In this document: one piece after another, positions 56,483-64,000 of the stretch
Layout: each line of letters begins with the position of its first letter
Position numbering within the stretch: the stretch's first letter is position 1
Source: Shewanella gaetbuli
GTDB lineage: Bacteria; Pseudomonadota; Gammaproteobacteria; Enterobacterales; Shewanellaceae
Direction: 5' to 3'
NCBI RefSeq assembly: GCF_023284065.1
Contig: NZ_JAKIKP010000002.1
Coordinates: forward strand, 372,001-436,000
DNA length: 64,000 nt
Made by a program: the position numbers and the translations under genes
The notes under the pieces: model-generated
What the model saw: the letters and a program-made list of their open reading frames with translations, nothing else
Told to the model about the DNA's origin: nothing
Databases searched by the model: none

Positions 56483-56595
56483 TACTATATGCACACAAAA
56501 TAAAAATACACAAATAGTAAATAGGCGAATAAAATTGATAATAATTGAGGATATTTGCATAATGAATATTGATAATAAGGAATGGAGAAAATAGC

Positions 56596-57021
56596 GTGAC
56601 AATTGCTGCGGCACGATTAAAAGATCAACTTTGCTTCGCCCTGTACTCGGCATCACACAGTTTAACGGCAATTTATCGCCCTATTTTAGCCCCGCTTGGG
56701 CTAACCTATACTCAGTTTGTAGTAATGATGGCACTATGGGAAACCAATGGGATTTCAATTACAGAACTGGCCAAACGTACTCATCTAAGTAAACCGACGA
56801 TGACCCCTTTATTGAAAAAATTAGTCGAAAAAAACTTAATCAAATTAGAACGAACCTTAGATAATGACCGACAAAAAGTGGTATCGGTCACTAAAGAAGG
56901 CAAAGAGCTTGCAGCCCAAAGTCACGCAGCAACAGAGAAAGCCTTCTGTACAACTGGTATTAGCCCTGAAAAAGCAAAAATGCTTATAGAAGCGTGTCAG
57001 GAGTTAACTCAGCTGCGATGA
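56596..57021 (+). CDS. MarR-family regulator, OhrR-like
   Basis: A 141-residue winged-helix regulator. LKDQLCFALYSASHSLTAIYR near the N-terminus places a Cys at the position of the peroxide-sensing Cys of OhrR. The DNA-binding part is ISITELAKRTHLSKPTMTPLLKKL, followed by the wing ERTLDNDRQKVVSVT. I use the GTG at 56596, since GGAG lies eight bases upstream; the TTG at 56569 has no such site. Being divergent from the P460 gene, it probably regulates that gene and itself, in response to oxidants. No ohr gene is adjacent. Confidence 0.88.
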   Translation: MTIAAARLKDQLCFALYSASHSLTAIYRPILAPLGLTYTQFVVMMALWETNGISITELAKRTHLSKPTMTPLLKKLVEKNLIKLERTLDNDRQKVVSVTKEGKELAAQSHAATEKAFCTTGISPEKAKMLIEACQELTQLR

Positions 57022-57104
57022 TAAGTGTTCACTAGCAAAAACCTCAATAGAATACTCTAGATTGAACACTTTAAAATACGACTTAAAAACCTACTGATTC
57101 AAGT

Positions 57105-57141
57105 AAAAAGGCTTATTAGCTAAACACTAACAAGCCTTTTT
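57105..57141. terminator. Terminator between marR and cobO
   Basis: AAAAAGGCTT and AAGCCTTTTT form the base of a hairpin continued by TTAG/CTAA with one mismatch. It is symmetrical, so it can serve the convergent marR and cob transcripts. Confidence 0.8.
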
Positions 57142-57220
57142 CTGCTAACTCTACAATTAGATTTACTAGATCAAACTGAGAAAATTAACTCTGACCCCAT
57201 ATTTTTCTATTACTTTTTTA

Positions 57221-57868
57221 TTAGTAATCAAAGCCTAGCTGGGCTTTGATGCCATTATTAAACGCATGTTTTATGGGCTGAACTTCTGACACGGTATCGG
57301 CTAATTCAATAATGTCACGATGACAAGCGCGGCCAGTAATGATGACATGTTGCATCGCAGGGCGGTTTTTAAGGGCATTAAGTACCCTTTCCAAATCAAT
57401 ATAATGGTAACTCACCATATAAGTCAGTTCATCTAATAACACCAAGTTTACCGACTTGTCCTGTAACAGTTTTTCGGCACTTTCCCAAGCTTCCATTGCA
57501 GCTTTAGTGTCTTTTTCTTTGTCTTGAGTTTCCCAAGTAAAACCGGTTCCCATCACATGAAACTCAACCCCGGCACCTTCAAGCAAGTTACGTTCACCAC
57601 ATGCCCAAGTTCCTTTAATAAACTGCACTACAGCGGCCTTGTGGCCATGACCGACAGCGCGAGCAACCGAGCCAAAACCAGAGGTTGATTTACCTTTTCC
57701 ATTACCAGTAAGGACTAATAAAATACCCTTTTCATCTTGAGCTGCGGCAATTTTAGCATCAACACCTTGCTTCACTTTTTGCTGACGGGCTTTATGACGT
57801 TGGGCCTTTTGCTGGTCAATACTGCTGGCTTGCTGATTTTCGTCATTATTATGGTCTTGCTGGCTCAT
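57221..57868 (-). CDS. cobO: Cob(I)yrinic acid a,c-diamide adenosyltransferase
   Basis: CobO (BtuR/CobA type) adenosylates the cobalt of corrinoids with ATP. The 215-residue protein has the P-loop [15 protein letters not shown] near residue 53, [14 protein letters not shown] and [15 protein letters not shown]. The first 50 residues are a charged Gln/Lys-rich extension. Its start overlaps the cobQ stop by four bases. It is the last gene of the cobalamin operon. Confidence 0.95.
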   Translation of the reverse strand: MSQQDHNNDENQQASSIDQQKAQRHKARQQKVKQGVDAKIAAAQDEKGILLVLTGNGKGKSTSGFGSVARAVGHGHKAAVVQFIKGTWACGERNLLEGAGVEFHVMGTGFTWETQDKEKDTKAAMEAWESAEKLLQDKSVNLVLLDELTYMVSYHYIDLERVLNALKNRPAMQHVIITGRACHRDIIELADTVSEVQPIKHAFNNGIKAQLGFDY

Positions 57869-59418
57869 GATGAAATAATTCCTGTTAGTTTGGCTAAATC
57901 CATATGGGTTTCTAGCGTATCCGCTAATCTGTCTAATTGTTGTTGGCGTATTTGATCAATATCTATTTCACTGGCATCAGCTAATCCTGCCCACTGCAGC
58001 AATAATTGACACGCTTGTGGCTGATCAAACAGCCCATGAATATAGCTGCCTAGTATTTGGTTATCGTCGCTGACTTGGCCATCGTATTGCTGGCTTGACT
58101 GAATTTGAATCGGCTGCTTATTAGACTGAGGTATAAGGGGGCTAAATTCAGTCACCCCACAGTGAATCTCATAACCACTAAAATCCGCTTGCTGTTGATT
58201 CAGCGATAATGTCCCAGTTACTTGAGTTAAGGTTTTATTCGCGGTTAACGTGGTGCTAATATCTAACAAACCTAAGCCAGTCGATTCACCGGCTTCATCT
58301 TCAATGCCATCTGGGTCAGCAATCACTTGCCCCAACATCTGATAACCACCACAAATTCCAATGACTTTACCGCCGTAACGTAAATGAGACTTCAATGCCT
58401 CATCCCAGCCTTGTTCACGCATAAAGGCTAAGTCTGCTCGCACGTTTTTACTGCCCGGCAATATAATTAAATCAGCTTTGGGGAATGCCTTATGTGAATC
58501 CGCCATACTGACATATTTAAAATCAATTTGAGGATGTAACCTCAAAGGGTCAAAGTCGGTATGGTTACTAATGCGCGGAAACACCAGCACCAATACGTGT
58601 AATTTTTGAGTGTGACTAACAGGCAAATTTGGCGAATCAATTAATGCATCTTCAGCATCTAGGTGTAAATCATGTAAATAGGGTAACACCCCTAAAACCG
58701 GCTTTTGGGTATAGTCCTCAAGCCAATCAATACCTGACTGTAATAAGCTAATGTCGCCACGAAAACGATTAATGACAAACCCTTTAACCCGCGCTTGCTC
58801 CGACGGGCTTAACAAGGCTAATGTGCCAACCAGATGAGCAAATACCCCGCCTTTATCAATATCAGCAATAATGATCACAGGGCAGTCTGCGGCTTCGGCA
58901 AAGCCCATGTTGGCAATATCACCTTGACGCAAATTAATTTCAGCCGGGCTACCCGCTCCTTCTATTACCACCACGCTATATTGCTGTTTTAATCGTGTAA
59001 AACTATCCAGTACCACATTCAGTGCCATTTGTTTGTAACCTACACTGTCAGGGCCAAAAAATGATTTTGCCTCTAAAGTAGTTAAAGCTTTACCTTGAAT
59101 AATAACCTGCGCCCCGGTATCAGAACTGGGCTTTAATAATACGGGGTTAAAATCAGTATGTGGCGCGAGGTTACAGGCAACGGCTTGCAGTGCTTGTGCT
59201 CGGCCAATTTCACCACCGTCAACGGTAACAGCACTATTTAATGCCATGTTTTGCGGTTTAAATGGCGCAACATTAACGCCATAACGCGCCATTAAGCGCC
59301 CTAGCCCTGCTACTAAGGTACTTTTACCTGCATCGGAAGTGGTACCCTGCACCATAAGGCTGCCTGAGACACCTTTAAATAGTGCACTTAACTCTGCTGC
59401 TGAATAGGCTTTAGTCAT
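57865..59418 (-). CDS. cobQ: Cobyric acid synthase
   Basis: CobQ (CbiP) amidates four carboxylates of adenosylcobyrinic acid a,c-diamide. The 517-residue protein has an N-terminal P-loop-like domain ([18 protein letters not shown]) and a C-terminal glutamine amidotransferase domain with nucleophile Cys in [10 protein letters not shown] and the His in LGSYIHGLF. It lies between cobU and cobO, overlapping cobO by four bases. Whether the organism makes B12 de novo or only salvages cannot be seen, because no corrin-ring genes are here. Confidence 0.96.
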   Translation of the reverse strand: MTKAYSAAELSALFKGVSGSLMVQGTTSDAGKSTLVAGLGRLMARYGVNVAPFKPQNMALNSAVTVDGGEIGRAQALQAVACNLAPHTDFNPVLLKPSSDTGAQVIIQGKALTTLEAKSFFGPDSVGYKQMALNVVLDSFTRLKQQYSVVVIEGAGSPAEINLRQGDIANMGFAEAADCPVIIIADIDKGGVFAHLVGTLALLSPSEQARVKGFVINRFRGDISLLQSGIDWLEDYTQKPVLGVLPYLHDLHLDAEDALIDSPNLPVSHTQKLHVLVLVFPRISNHTDFDPLRLHPQIDFKYVSMADSHKAFPKADLIILPGSKNVRADLAFMREQGWDEALKSHLRYGGKVIGICGGYQMLGQVIADPDGIEDEAGESTGLGLLDISTTLTANKTLTQVTGTLSLNQQQADFSGYEIHCGVTEFSPLIPQSNKQPIQIQSSQQYDGQVSDDNQILGSYIHGLFDQPQACQLLLQWAGLADASEIDIDQIRQQQLDRLADTLETHMDLAKLTGIISS

Positions 59419-59430
59419 TGAAGATGATGC

Positions 59431-60006
59431 TCATGAATTAGAGGGTTTTAATGCTAATGGCAGGCCTGCAACCACTAAGGTTACTTGATCTGCTAATTCT
59501 GCAATGGCTTGATTTAACCAGCCAGCTTGATCAACAAACTCACGGCTTAATTCGCCCATAGGCACAATGCCTGAGCCTACCTCGTTACTCACTAAAACAA
59601 TATGTGATTGCAGTTTAGGTAATACATTTAAGAGTTGCTGTTTTTCGTTGTGCCACGATGAACATGGCTCACCAGATTCCGTATCGGCTGCATCAATTAA
59701 TAAATGGTTAGTTAGATATAAAGTTAAACAGTCGACCAAAATAACCTGCTTAGGATTATCGATTGCAGTAAGGGTTTGCGCTAATGCCAAGGGTGACTCA
59801 ACAACTTGCCAGCTAAGCTGACGCTGTAGCCTATCTTGTTGATGTCGCATAATACGCTGCTGCATTTCAATATCTTCTCCCGCTGTAGCGGTGGCAATAT
59901 AGTAAGGTTGTATAGCGGATGCTTGCGCATCAACTAACTCCGCTACTTGCCGCTCAGCAAAACGGCTTTTGCCACTTCTTGCGCCGCCAATGACTAAGTG
60001 CAGCAT
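59431..60006 (-). CDS. cobU: Adenosylcobinamide kinase/phosphate guanylyltransferase
   Basis: CobU phosphorylates adenosylcobinamide and attaches GMP, preparing the nucleotide loop. The 191-residue protein has the P-loop LVIGGARSGKSRFAE at the N-terminus, RHQQDR with the guanylylated His region, and LVSNEVGSGIVPMGELSREF. I start it at the ATG at 60006, overlapping the cobS stop by one base (TAATG); the longer frame to 60042 would run into cobS. It is followed by cobQ after 12 bases. Confidence 0.95.
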   Translation of the reverse strand: MLHLVIGGARSGKSRFAERQVAELVDAQASAIQPYYIATATAGEDIEMQQRIMRHQQDRLQRQLSWQVVESPLALAQTLTAIDNPKQVILVDCLTLYLTNHLLIDAADTESGEPCSSWHNEKQQLLNVLPKLQSHIVLVSNEVGSGIVPMGELSREFVDQAGWLNQAIAELADQVTLVVAGLPLALKPSNS

Positions 60007-60788
60007 TAACTTAATCCTACCGCTAAAATCACCATGTAACACACCAGCTCGCTTATTTGTTGAGCTGCACCTAATGTATCACCGGTATAACCGCCAATCT
60101 GACGCTTAAAAAAACTGACCAGTAATAACCTAAGCCCCCAAAGAATCATTAATAAAACAAAGGCGACAACGCCATTTAGCCATAATAAAATCGCTAAGCC
60201 AGAGGCGAATAAAATAAACAAATCATCTAACGACTGCTGCTGAGCTAATGGCTTAGATTTACCGTCCTCGTCTCGAACATATTGCTCAGTAAATATAATA
60301 CTGGCAGCCAATACTCGGCTTAAAGTATGCGCCACCAGCAAGCCGCTCATTGCCGCTAAAGGACTATATAATGCGAGCTCGACTAACAATTGCCACTTTA
60401 ATAATAACCCTAACCCAAGTGCTAACGCCCCATAACTGCCAAGACGAGAGTCTTTCATAATGCGCAGCTTATCTGCTACCGTCCAACCACCACCAAAGCC
60501 GTCTGCAGTATCACCAAGGCCATCTTCATGGAAGCCTCCTGTAACCATGACCCCAACCACTATGGCAATAATTACCGCTATACTTGCGGGGAGTATTAGT
60601 TGCGCCAGCCAAAATGACACGGCACTAATGCTACCAACCACTGCACCGACTAGGCCAAAATAACGGCTTGAGTGATTTAGCTTATCATTGTCAAACTCTA
60701 CCCACTTGGGTATGGGTAAGCGAGTGAAGAAGCTTAACGCCACAAAGAATAAATTAAGTTGCTTAAGCCAGTAATCCATTTTGGTCAT
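60006..60788 (-). CDS. cobS: Adenosylcobinamide-GDP ribazoletransferase (cobalamin synthase)
   Basis: CobS joins adenosylcobinamide-GDP and alpha-ribazole at the inner membrane. The 260-residue membrane protein has several helices and the family motif GGFHEDGLGDTADGFGGG near residue 85, carrying Asp residues for metal binding. It contains FFTRLPIPKW near the N-terminus, also typical. Start at 60788; an in-frame ATG at 60779 is possible. It follows cobT by 23 bases. Confidence 0.95.
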   Translation of the reverse strand: MTKMDYWLKQLNLFFVALSFFTRLPIPKWVEFDNDKLNHSSRYFGLVGAVVGSISAVSFWLAQLILPASIAVIIAIVVGVMVTGGFHEDGLGDTADGFGGGWTVADKLRIMKDSRLGSYGALALGLGLLLKWQLLVELALYSPLAAMSGLLVAHTLSRVLAASIIFTEQYVRDEDGKSKPLAQQQSLDDLFILFASGLAILLWLNGVVAFVLLMILWGLRLLLVSFFKRQIGGYTGDTLGAAQQISELVCYMVILAVGLS

Positions 60789-60811
60789 AAAAACTTTTGT
60801 TCCCTGCTCAA

Positions 60812-61858
60812 TTACGCAAGATTATTAATGCCAGCACCATCAAAGCTAGCCATGTCGTTATAAAAATTAACGGCAGCCTGCACCAATGGAAATGCCAATG
60901 CCGCCCCCGTGCCTTCACCTAAACGTAAGCCTAAAGACAACAAAGGCTTTGCTTGAAGATATTCAAGTAAAAGTTGATGGCCTTGCTCTTCCGAAACATG
61001 GGTGAAAATTAGATAATCACGTGCTGCAGGGTGCAGTTTCACTGCCACTAATGCCGCTACACTTGAGATAAACCCATCCACTAGAACCAGCATTTTTCGT
61101 TGCGTTGCAGCTAAAATTGCACCGGTCATTTGTACAATTTCATAGCCGCCTACGTATGCTAAAGCATGAACAGGCGAGACAATCTTTGAACCATGGCGCT
61201 TTAAAGCTTCATTCACTAACGCCTTTTTTAACTCAAAGCTTTTGTCGTTTACACCGGTTCCTCGGCCGACACATTTATGCACATCTAACTCTAATAAGGC
61301 TGCCATAATTGCCGCTGCGGCAGAAGTATTGCCAATGCCCATTTCACCTAACGCAAGTACATTGCAACCAGATAATGCATGGCGTTCAACCACTTCATCA
61401 GCAGCTTCAAAGCCTTGCTTAACATGCTCTAACGTCATTGCAGGTGCTAAATGAATTGCCGAAGTACCATTACCTAAGCGATGTTCGGTAACATTTTCTA
61501 ACCCTAGTGGCTTTAACACTCCCGCATCAATAATTTCAAGGTTAAGTCCCATTTGACGACAAAAGACATTAATTGCAGCTCCGCCATTGGCAAAGTTTGC
61601 CACCATTTGAGAAGTGACTTCACTTGGCGCAATAGACACACCGTATTGTGCAATGCCATGATCCGCAGCAAAAACCAATAATCCTGGCTCTTTAATAGTC
61701 AGTTTTTTTGTCTCAGCGTTAGCGCTGAACTGAACTCGAGCAATAGTTTTGGCTAAAGACTCAAGCTCACCTAAGGCTCCTACAGGTTTTGTTTTTTGAT
61801 CTATTTTATGTTGAATAATCTGATCAACGCTCTTAGAAACCGCATCAACTGCAAACAT
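60812..61858 (-). CDS. cobT: Nicotinate-nucleotide--dimethylbenzimidazole phosphoribosyltransferase
   Basis: CobT makes alpha-ribazole phosphate from nicotinate mononucleotide and the lower-ligand base. The 348-residue protein has the usual length, with [33 protein letters not shown] and the catalytic Glu in [15 protein letters not shown]. It follows the btuC-like permease gene by 29 bases. It completes, with CobU and CobS, the nucleotide-loop assembly route. Confidence 0.96.
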   Translation of the reverse strand: MFAVDAVSKSVDQIIQHKIDQKTKPVGALGELESLAKTIARVQFSANAETKKLTIKEPGLLVFAADHGIAQYGVSIAPSEVTSQMVANFANGGAAINVFCRQMGLNLEIIDAGVLKPLGLENVTEHRLGNGTSAIHLAPAMTLEHVKQGFEAADEVVERHALSGCNVLALGEMGIGNTSAAAAIMAALLELDVHKCVGRGTGVNDKSFELKKALVNEALKRHGSKIVSPVHALAYVGGYEIVQMTGAILAATQRKMLVLVDGFISSVAALVAVKLHPAARDYLIFTHVSEEQGHQLLLEYLQAKPLLSLGLRLGEGTGAALAFPLVQAAVNFYNDMASFDGAGINNLA

Positions 61859-61887
61859 AGCAACTCCATAACTACTTAAAATGACGT

Positions 61888-62964
61888 TTAACGCCTATGT
61901 CGTAAAATAAATAAAAAAAATACACTGCCAATAGCCGCAGTAATAATGCCTACAGGCAATTCTTGATGACTTAAAATACAGCGGGCAATCACATCAATCC
62001 ACACCATAAATAACCCGCCCACAATGGCAGTAATAATAATAGGCTGACGCCCTGGTAATAACAGCCGGATACAATGGGGGATCATTAGCCCCACAAAGCC
62101 TATTCCGCCACATGTTGCGACCAACACAGCTGTGATCAGCGAGCATAATAACAACATACTCATTCTTAGCTTGGCGACACTCACGCCTAAGGTGTGCGCG
62201 GTTTCATCACCCGCTTGTAAGGCTGATATTTGTCGTTTAAATAATAAAATAATCATCAGGCTTAAGCTGACCACAATCGTGGGTAAAATCACTCCAGCCC
62301 AATTTGCTTTAGCAAAGCTGCCTAATGACCAAAAAAGCACTGATGCCGTCGCTTGTGGACTGGAAAAATATAAAACCAAACTGGTTAATGCACCAAACAA
62401 AAATGAGGTTGCCACCCCAGAAAGCAACATACGCTCTATTTGAGCCGCTCGGCCAAGGCCAGACAAACACAACACCAATAAAACCGACAAACTGGCGCCC
62501 ACAAATGCCCCTATGGGTAAAAGTAAATTTTGCCAAGACCACCAAGAAACTTGCCCATTGGATAGCGCGATAACATCACTTGGCGAAAACATGCCTTCCA
62601 CTAAAATGGTAAATACCATCACCGCACCAAATGATGCCCCTGAACTGATGCCAAATAAGTAAGGATCAGCCAATGGATTGCGGGTCACGGTTTGCAATAC
62701 ACTCCCCGCCAGCGCTAAGCCTGCGCCCGCCACAAAAGCCAATACTATTCGCGGTAAACGTAGTTCAAATACAATACGTTGGGTGATATTACTAGTATGG
62801 TCTGAAGCCGAGCTTATTAGCAGTTTTTCAGCCATAGCATGATATATATCACTGGCACTAATATTGGCCGCACCAAAGCTGGCAGCTAAAAAAGGAGACA
62901 CCACTGTAAGCAGCGCTAAAATAGCAACAAACATTGAATATTTGTGTTGTTTAGCCACAATCAT
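61888..62964 (-). CDS. btuC: FecCD-family ABC permease, probable cobalamin permease
   Basis: A 358-residue inner-membrane permease with about ten helices. Family signatures are [39 protein letters not shown] and [21 protein letters not shown]. FecCD permeases take up cobalamin, haem or siderophores; the cob genes downstream and the riboswitch upstream point to corrinoids. Its start overlaps the btuD stop (TAATG). Confidence 0.88.
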   Translation of the reverse strand: MIVAKQHKYSMFVAILALLTVVSPFLAASFGAANISASDIYHAMAEKLLISSASDHTSNITQRIVFELRLPRIVLAFVAGAGLALAGSVLQTVTRNPLADPYLFGISSGASFGAVMVFTILVEGMFSPSDVIALSNGQVSWWSWQNLLLPIGAFVGASLSVLLVLCLSGLGRAAQIERMLLSGVATSFLFGALTSLVLYFSSPQATASVLFWSLGSFAKANWAGVILPTIVVSLSLMIILLFKRQISALQAGDETAHTLGVSVAKLRMSMLLLCSLITAVLVATCGGIGFVGLMIPHCIRLLLPGRQPIIITAIVGGLFMVWIDVIARCILSHQELPVGIITAAIGSVFFLFILRHRR

Positions 62965-63779
62965 TAGTGCCCCACTATGATTTGATTTGCATCATGATAA
63001 AAGTAACTAATTAACGGATTACCATGTTGTCTGTGAGGCTCAATTTCACAACAGACTTTAAATACTGTTGAAATTTGATCTTCAGTTAAGACTTCGCTTG
63101 GCGAACCATTAGCAATCAACTCACCTTGATTTAATAACACGAGGTTATCGCACATGGCGCTAGCGAGGTTTAAGTCATGAATGGATGCAATAACAGTGAT
63201 ACCCAAACTTTTCACCAGTTGTAAAATTTGAATTTGATAATGAATATCTAAATGGTTTGTTGGTTCATCTAATATCAGTAATTGAGGCTGCTGTACTATG
63301 GCACGAGCAATTAACGCACGCTGTTTTTCACCGCCCGACAACTGGCTGTACTGTAATTCAGCTTTAGTGGCTAACCCCACTTGCAAAATAGCATCATCAA
63401 TTAGCTGGTTATCTTTTGAAGTGGTGCTATCTAATAAGCCTTTATGGGGAGTTAACCCCATTGCCACTAATTGGCGCGTATTCATTTCAAAAAACTGTGG
63501 GGTATCTTGCTGTACCACGGCTATTTTAGTGGCTAATTGTCTGGCACTGTACTGAGCAATGTTTTGCCCAAACAAACTAATATGGCCTGAACTGGGTAAA
63601 ATAAACCGATATAAACAGCGTAATAGACTCGACTTACCCGCACCATTTGGGCCAATCACACCCAGCATTTGTTTTGCAGGTAAATCAAACTGAATATTTT
63701 TTAAAATAGCACAATCGTCATGGGTCCAACTCAGTTGGCTCACGGATAATGCAAGAGGCTGCGTGGTTGTATCGGTCAT
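62964..63779 (-). CDS. btuD: ABC transporter ATP-binding protein, probable cobalamin importer
   Basis: A 271-residue ATPase of the FecE/BtuD group. It shows Walker A GPNGAGKSS, signature LSGGEKQRALIARAIV, Walker B LLILDEPTNHLD and the switch His in IASIHDLNLASAM. It is the first full gene of the operon. Its ATG at 63779 overlaps the stop of a 31-codon ORF (ATGA), so its translation may depend on that ORF. No periplasmic BtuF gene is seen within the window. Confidence 0.9.
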   Translation of the reverse strand: MTDTTTQPLALSVSQLSWTHDDCAILKNIQFDLPAKQMLGVIGPNGAGKSSLLRCLYRFILPSSGHISLFGQNIAQYSARQLATKIAVVQQDTPQFFEMNTRQLVAMGLTPHKGLLDSTTSKDNQLIDDAILQVGLATKAELQYSQLSGGEKQRALIARAIVQQPQLLILDEPTNHLDIHYQIQILQLVKSLGITVIASIHDLNLASAMCDNLVLLNQGELIANGSPSEVLTEDQISTVFKVCCEIEPHRQHGNPLISYFYHDANQIIVGH

Positions 63780-63871
63780 TGAGCAACCCCACCCGCCAGT
63801 TTTGGAATAACTTTTACGCCATTGTTGGCCTTATTAAGGCAAAAACAATATGGCACATTATCACGGCACAT
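63776..63871 (-). CDS. 31-codon ORF between the cobalamin riboswitch and btuD
   Basis: This ORF begins with an ATG (63871) that has GTGGAG five bases ahead, a better ribosome-binding site than any directly before btuD. It ends in a TGA that shares the btuD ATG (ATGA). The peptide contains three Cys near its start (MCRDNVPYCFCLNK) and ends AGGVAQ. It has no hydrophobic signal and no recognised family. It could be a leader peptide that couples riboswitch control to btuD, a small Cys-rich protein, or the tail of a decayed gene. Read by hand from the sequence. Confidence 0.5.
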   Translation of the reverse strand: MCRDNVPYCFCLNKANNGVKVIPKLAGGVAQ

Positions 63872-63919
63872 ATACGCTCCACTGAGTAACCCGCTCAGGC
63901 GTTAGGTAAAAAGTCACTA

Positions 63920-64000
63920 GCTGGTATCTGACTTAAAAATACACAATGTATTCTATACAGTTGCGGGCACAGTTCGGGCTTTCCCGATTCCCAATACTAG
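63920..64000 (-). promoter_or_regulatory. Cobalamin riboswitch, 5' part beyond the window
   Basis: On the minus strand from about 63992 the sequence reads GGGAATCGGGAAAGCCCG, then AACTGTGCCCGCAACTGTA, a degenerate B12-box region with an ATACA/TGTAT hairpin, and AAGTCAGATACC ending near 63920. These are the conserved blocks of the cobalamin riboswitch core (Rfam RF00174 type). The 5' strand of the basal stem must lie past base 64000. A CTGAG/CTCAG hairpin at 63882-63898, next to the GGAG site, is a candidate expression platform. Confidence 0.85.

Overview
The window is a continuous stretch of a gammaproteobacterial chromosome, most probably Shewanella or a close relative in the Alteromonadales. 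The reasons are gene content and order: exeAB-type gspA/gspB, the rpsU-yqeY-dnaG-rpoD macromolecular-synthesis cluster, a long PyrB, a btuDC-cobTSUQO operon and a complete putrescine cluster. Base composition is moderately AT-rich by eye. I see no prophage, integrase, transposase gene or CRISPR array.

Layout. 1-9379: a ClC chloride transporter cut by the left edge, a Bax-like lipoprotein, pyrB with a structured leader, hemL, nhaD, and gspB/gspA. 9508-16011: cca, an Lpp-type lipoprotein, then housekeeping genes (rlmA, uppP, folK, folB on minus; plsY on plus; tsaD on minus). 16195-21135: rpsU, yqeY, dnaG, rpoD and a tRNA-Ile(CAU). 21307-32442: an accessory block led by a 2102-residue surface lipoprotein with cadherin/Ig-like modules, nine RCC1-like repeats and a C-terminal metzincin-type zinc protease, followed by a periplasmic binding protein, a DUF599 membrane protein, a pseudouridine synthase and a chemoreceptor.

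32609-47402 is a polyamine module. PotFGHI imports putrescine; PuuA glutamylates it; PuuB (two paralogues) oxidises it; PuuD releases GABA; GabT and GabD carry GABA to succinate; a SpuC-like transaminase offers a direct route; PuuR is the likely repressor. No separate PuuC-type aldehyde dehydrogenase is present. 47421-49298 is a 1.9-kb non-coding hierarchical tandem repeat array whose unit lengths step by about 22 bases.

49452-57021 holds a pseudouridine synthase with a long N-terminal extension, two tandem GYF_2-domain proteins, a DUF4382 lipoprotein, a GNAT enzyme, a small membrane protein, a 160-base MITE-like element, a cytochrome P460 and a divergent OhrR-like MarR regulator. 57221-64000 is a minus-strand cobalamin operon (btuD, btuC, cobT, cobS, cobU, cobQ, cobO) preceded, at the right edge, by a cobalamin riboswitch and a 31-codon ORF overlapping the btuD start.

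The most unusual items are the giant metzincin lipoprotein, the quantised repeat array, the short ORF between riboswitch and btuD, the MITE-like element with its 46-base two-ended derivative, and an RlmA homologue with an eroded SAM-binding motif. All family calls come from reading motifs by eye; no database search was run.
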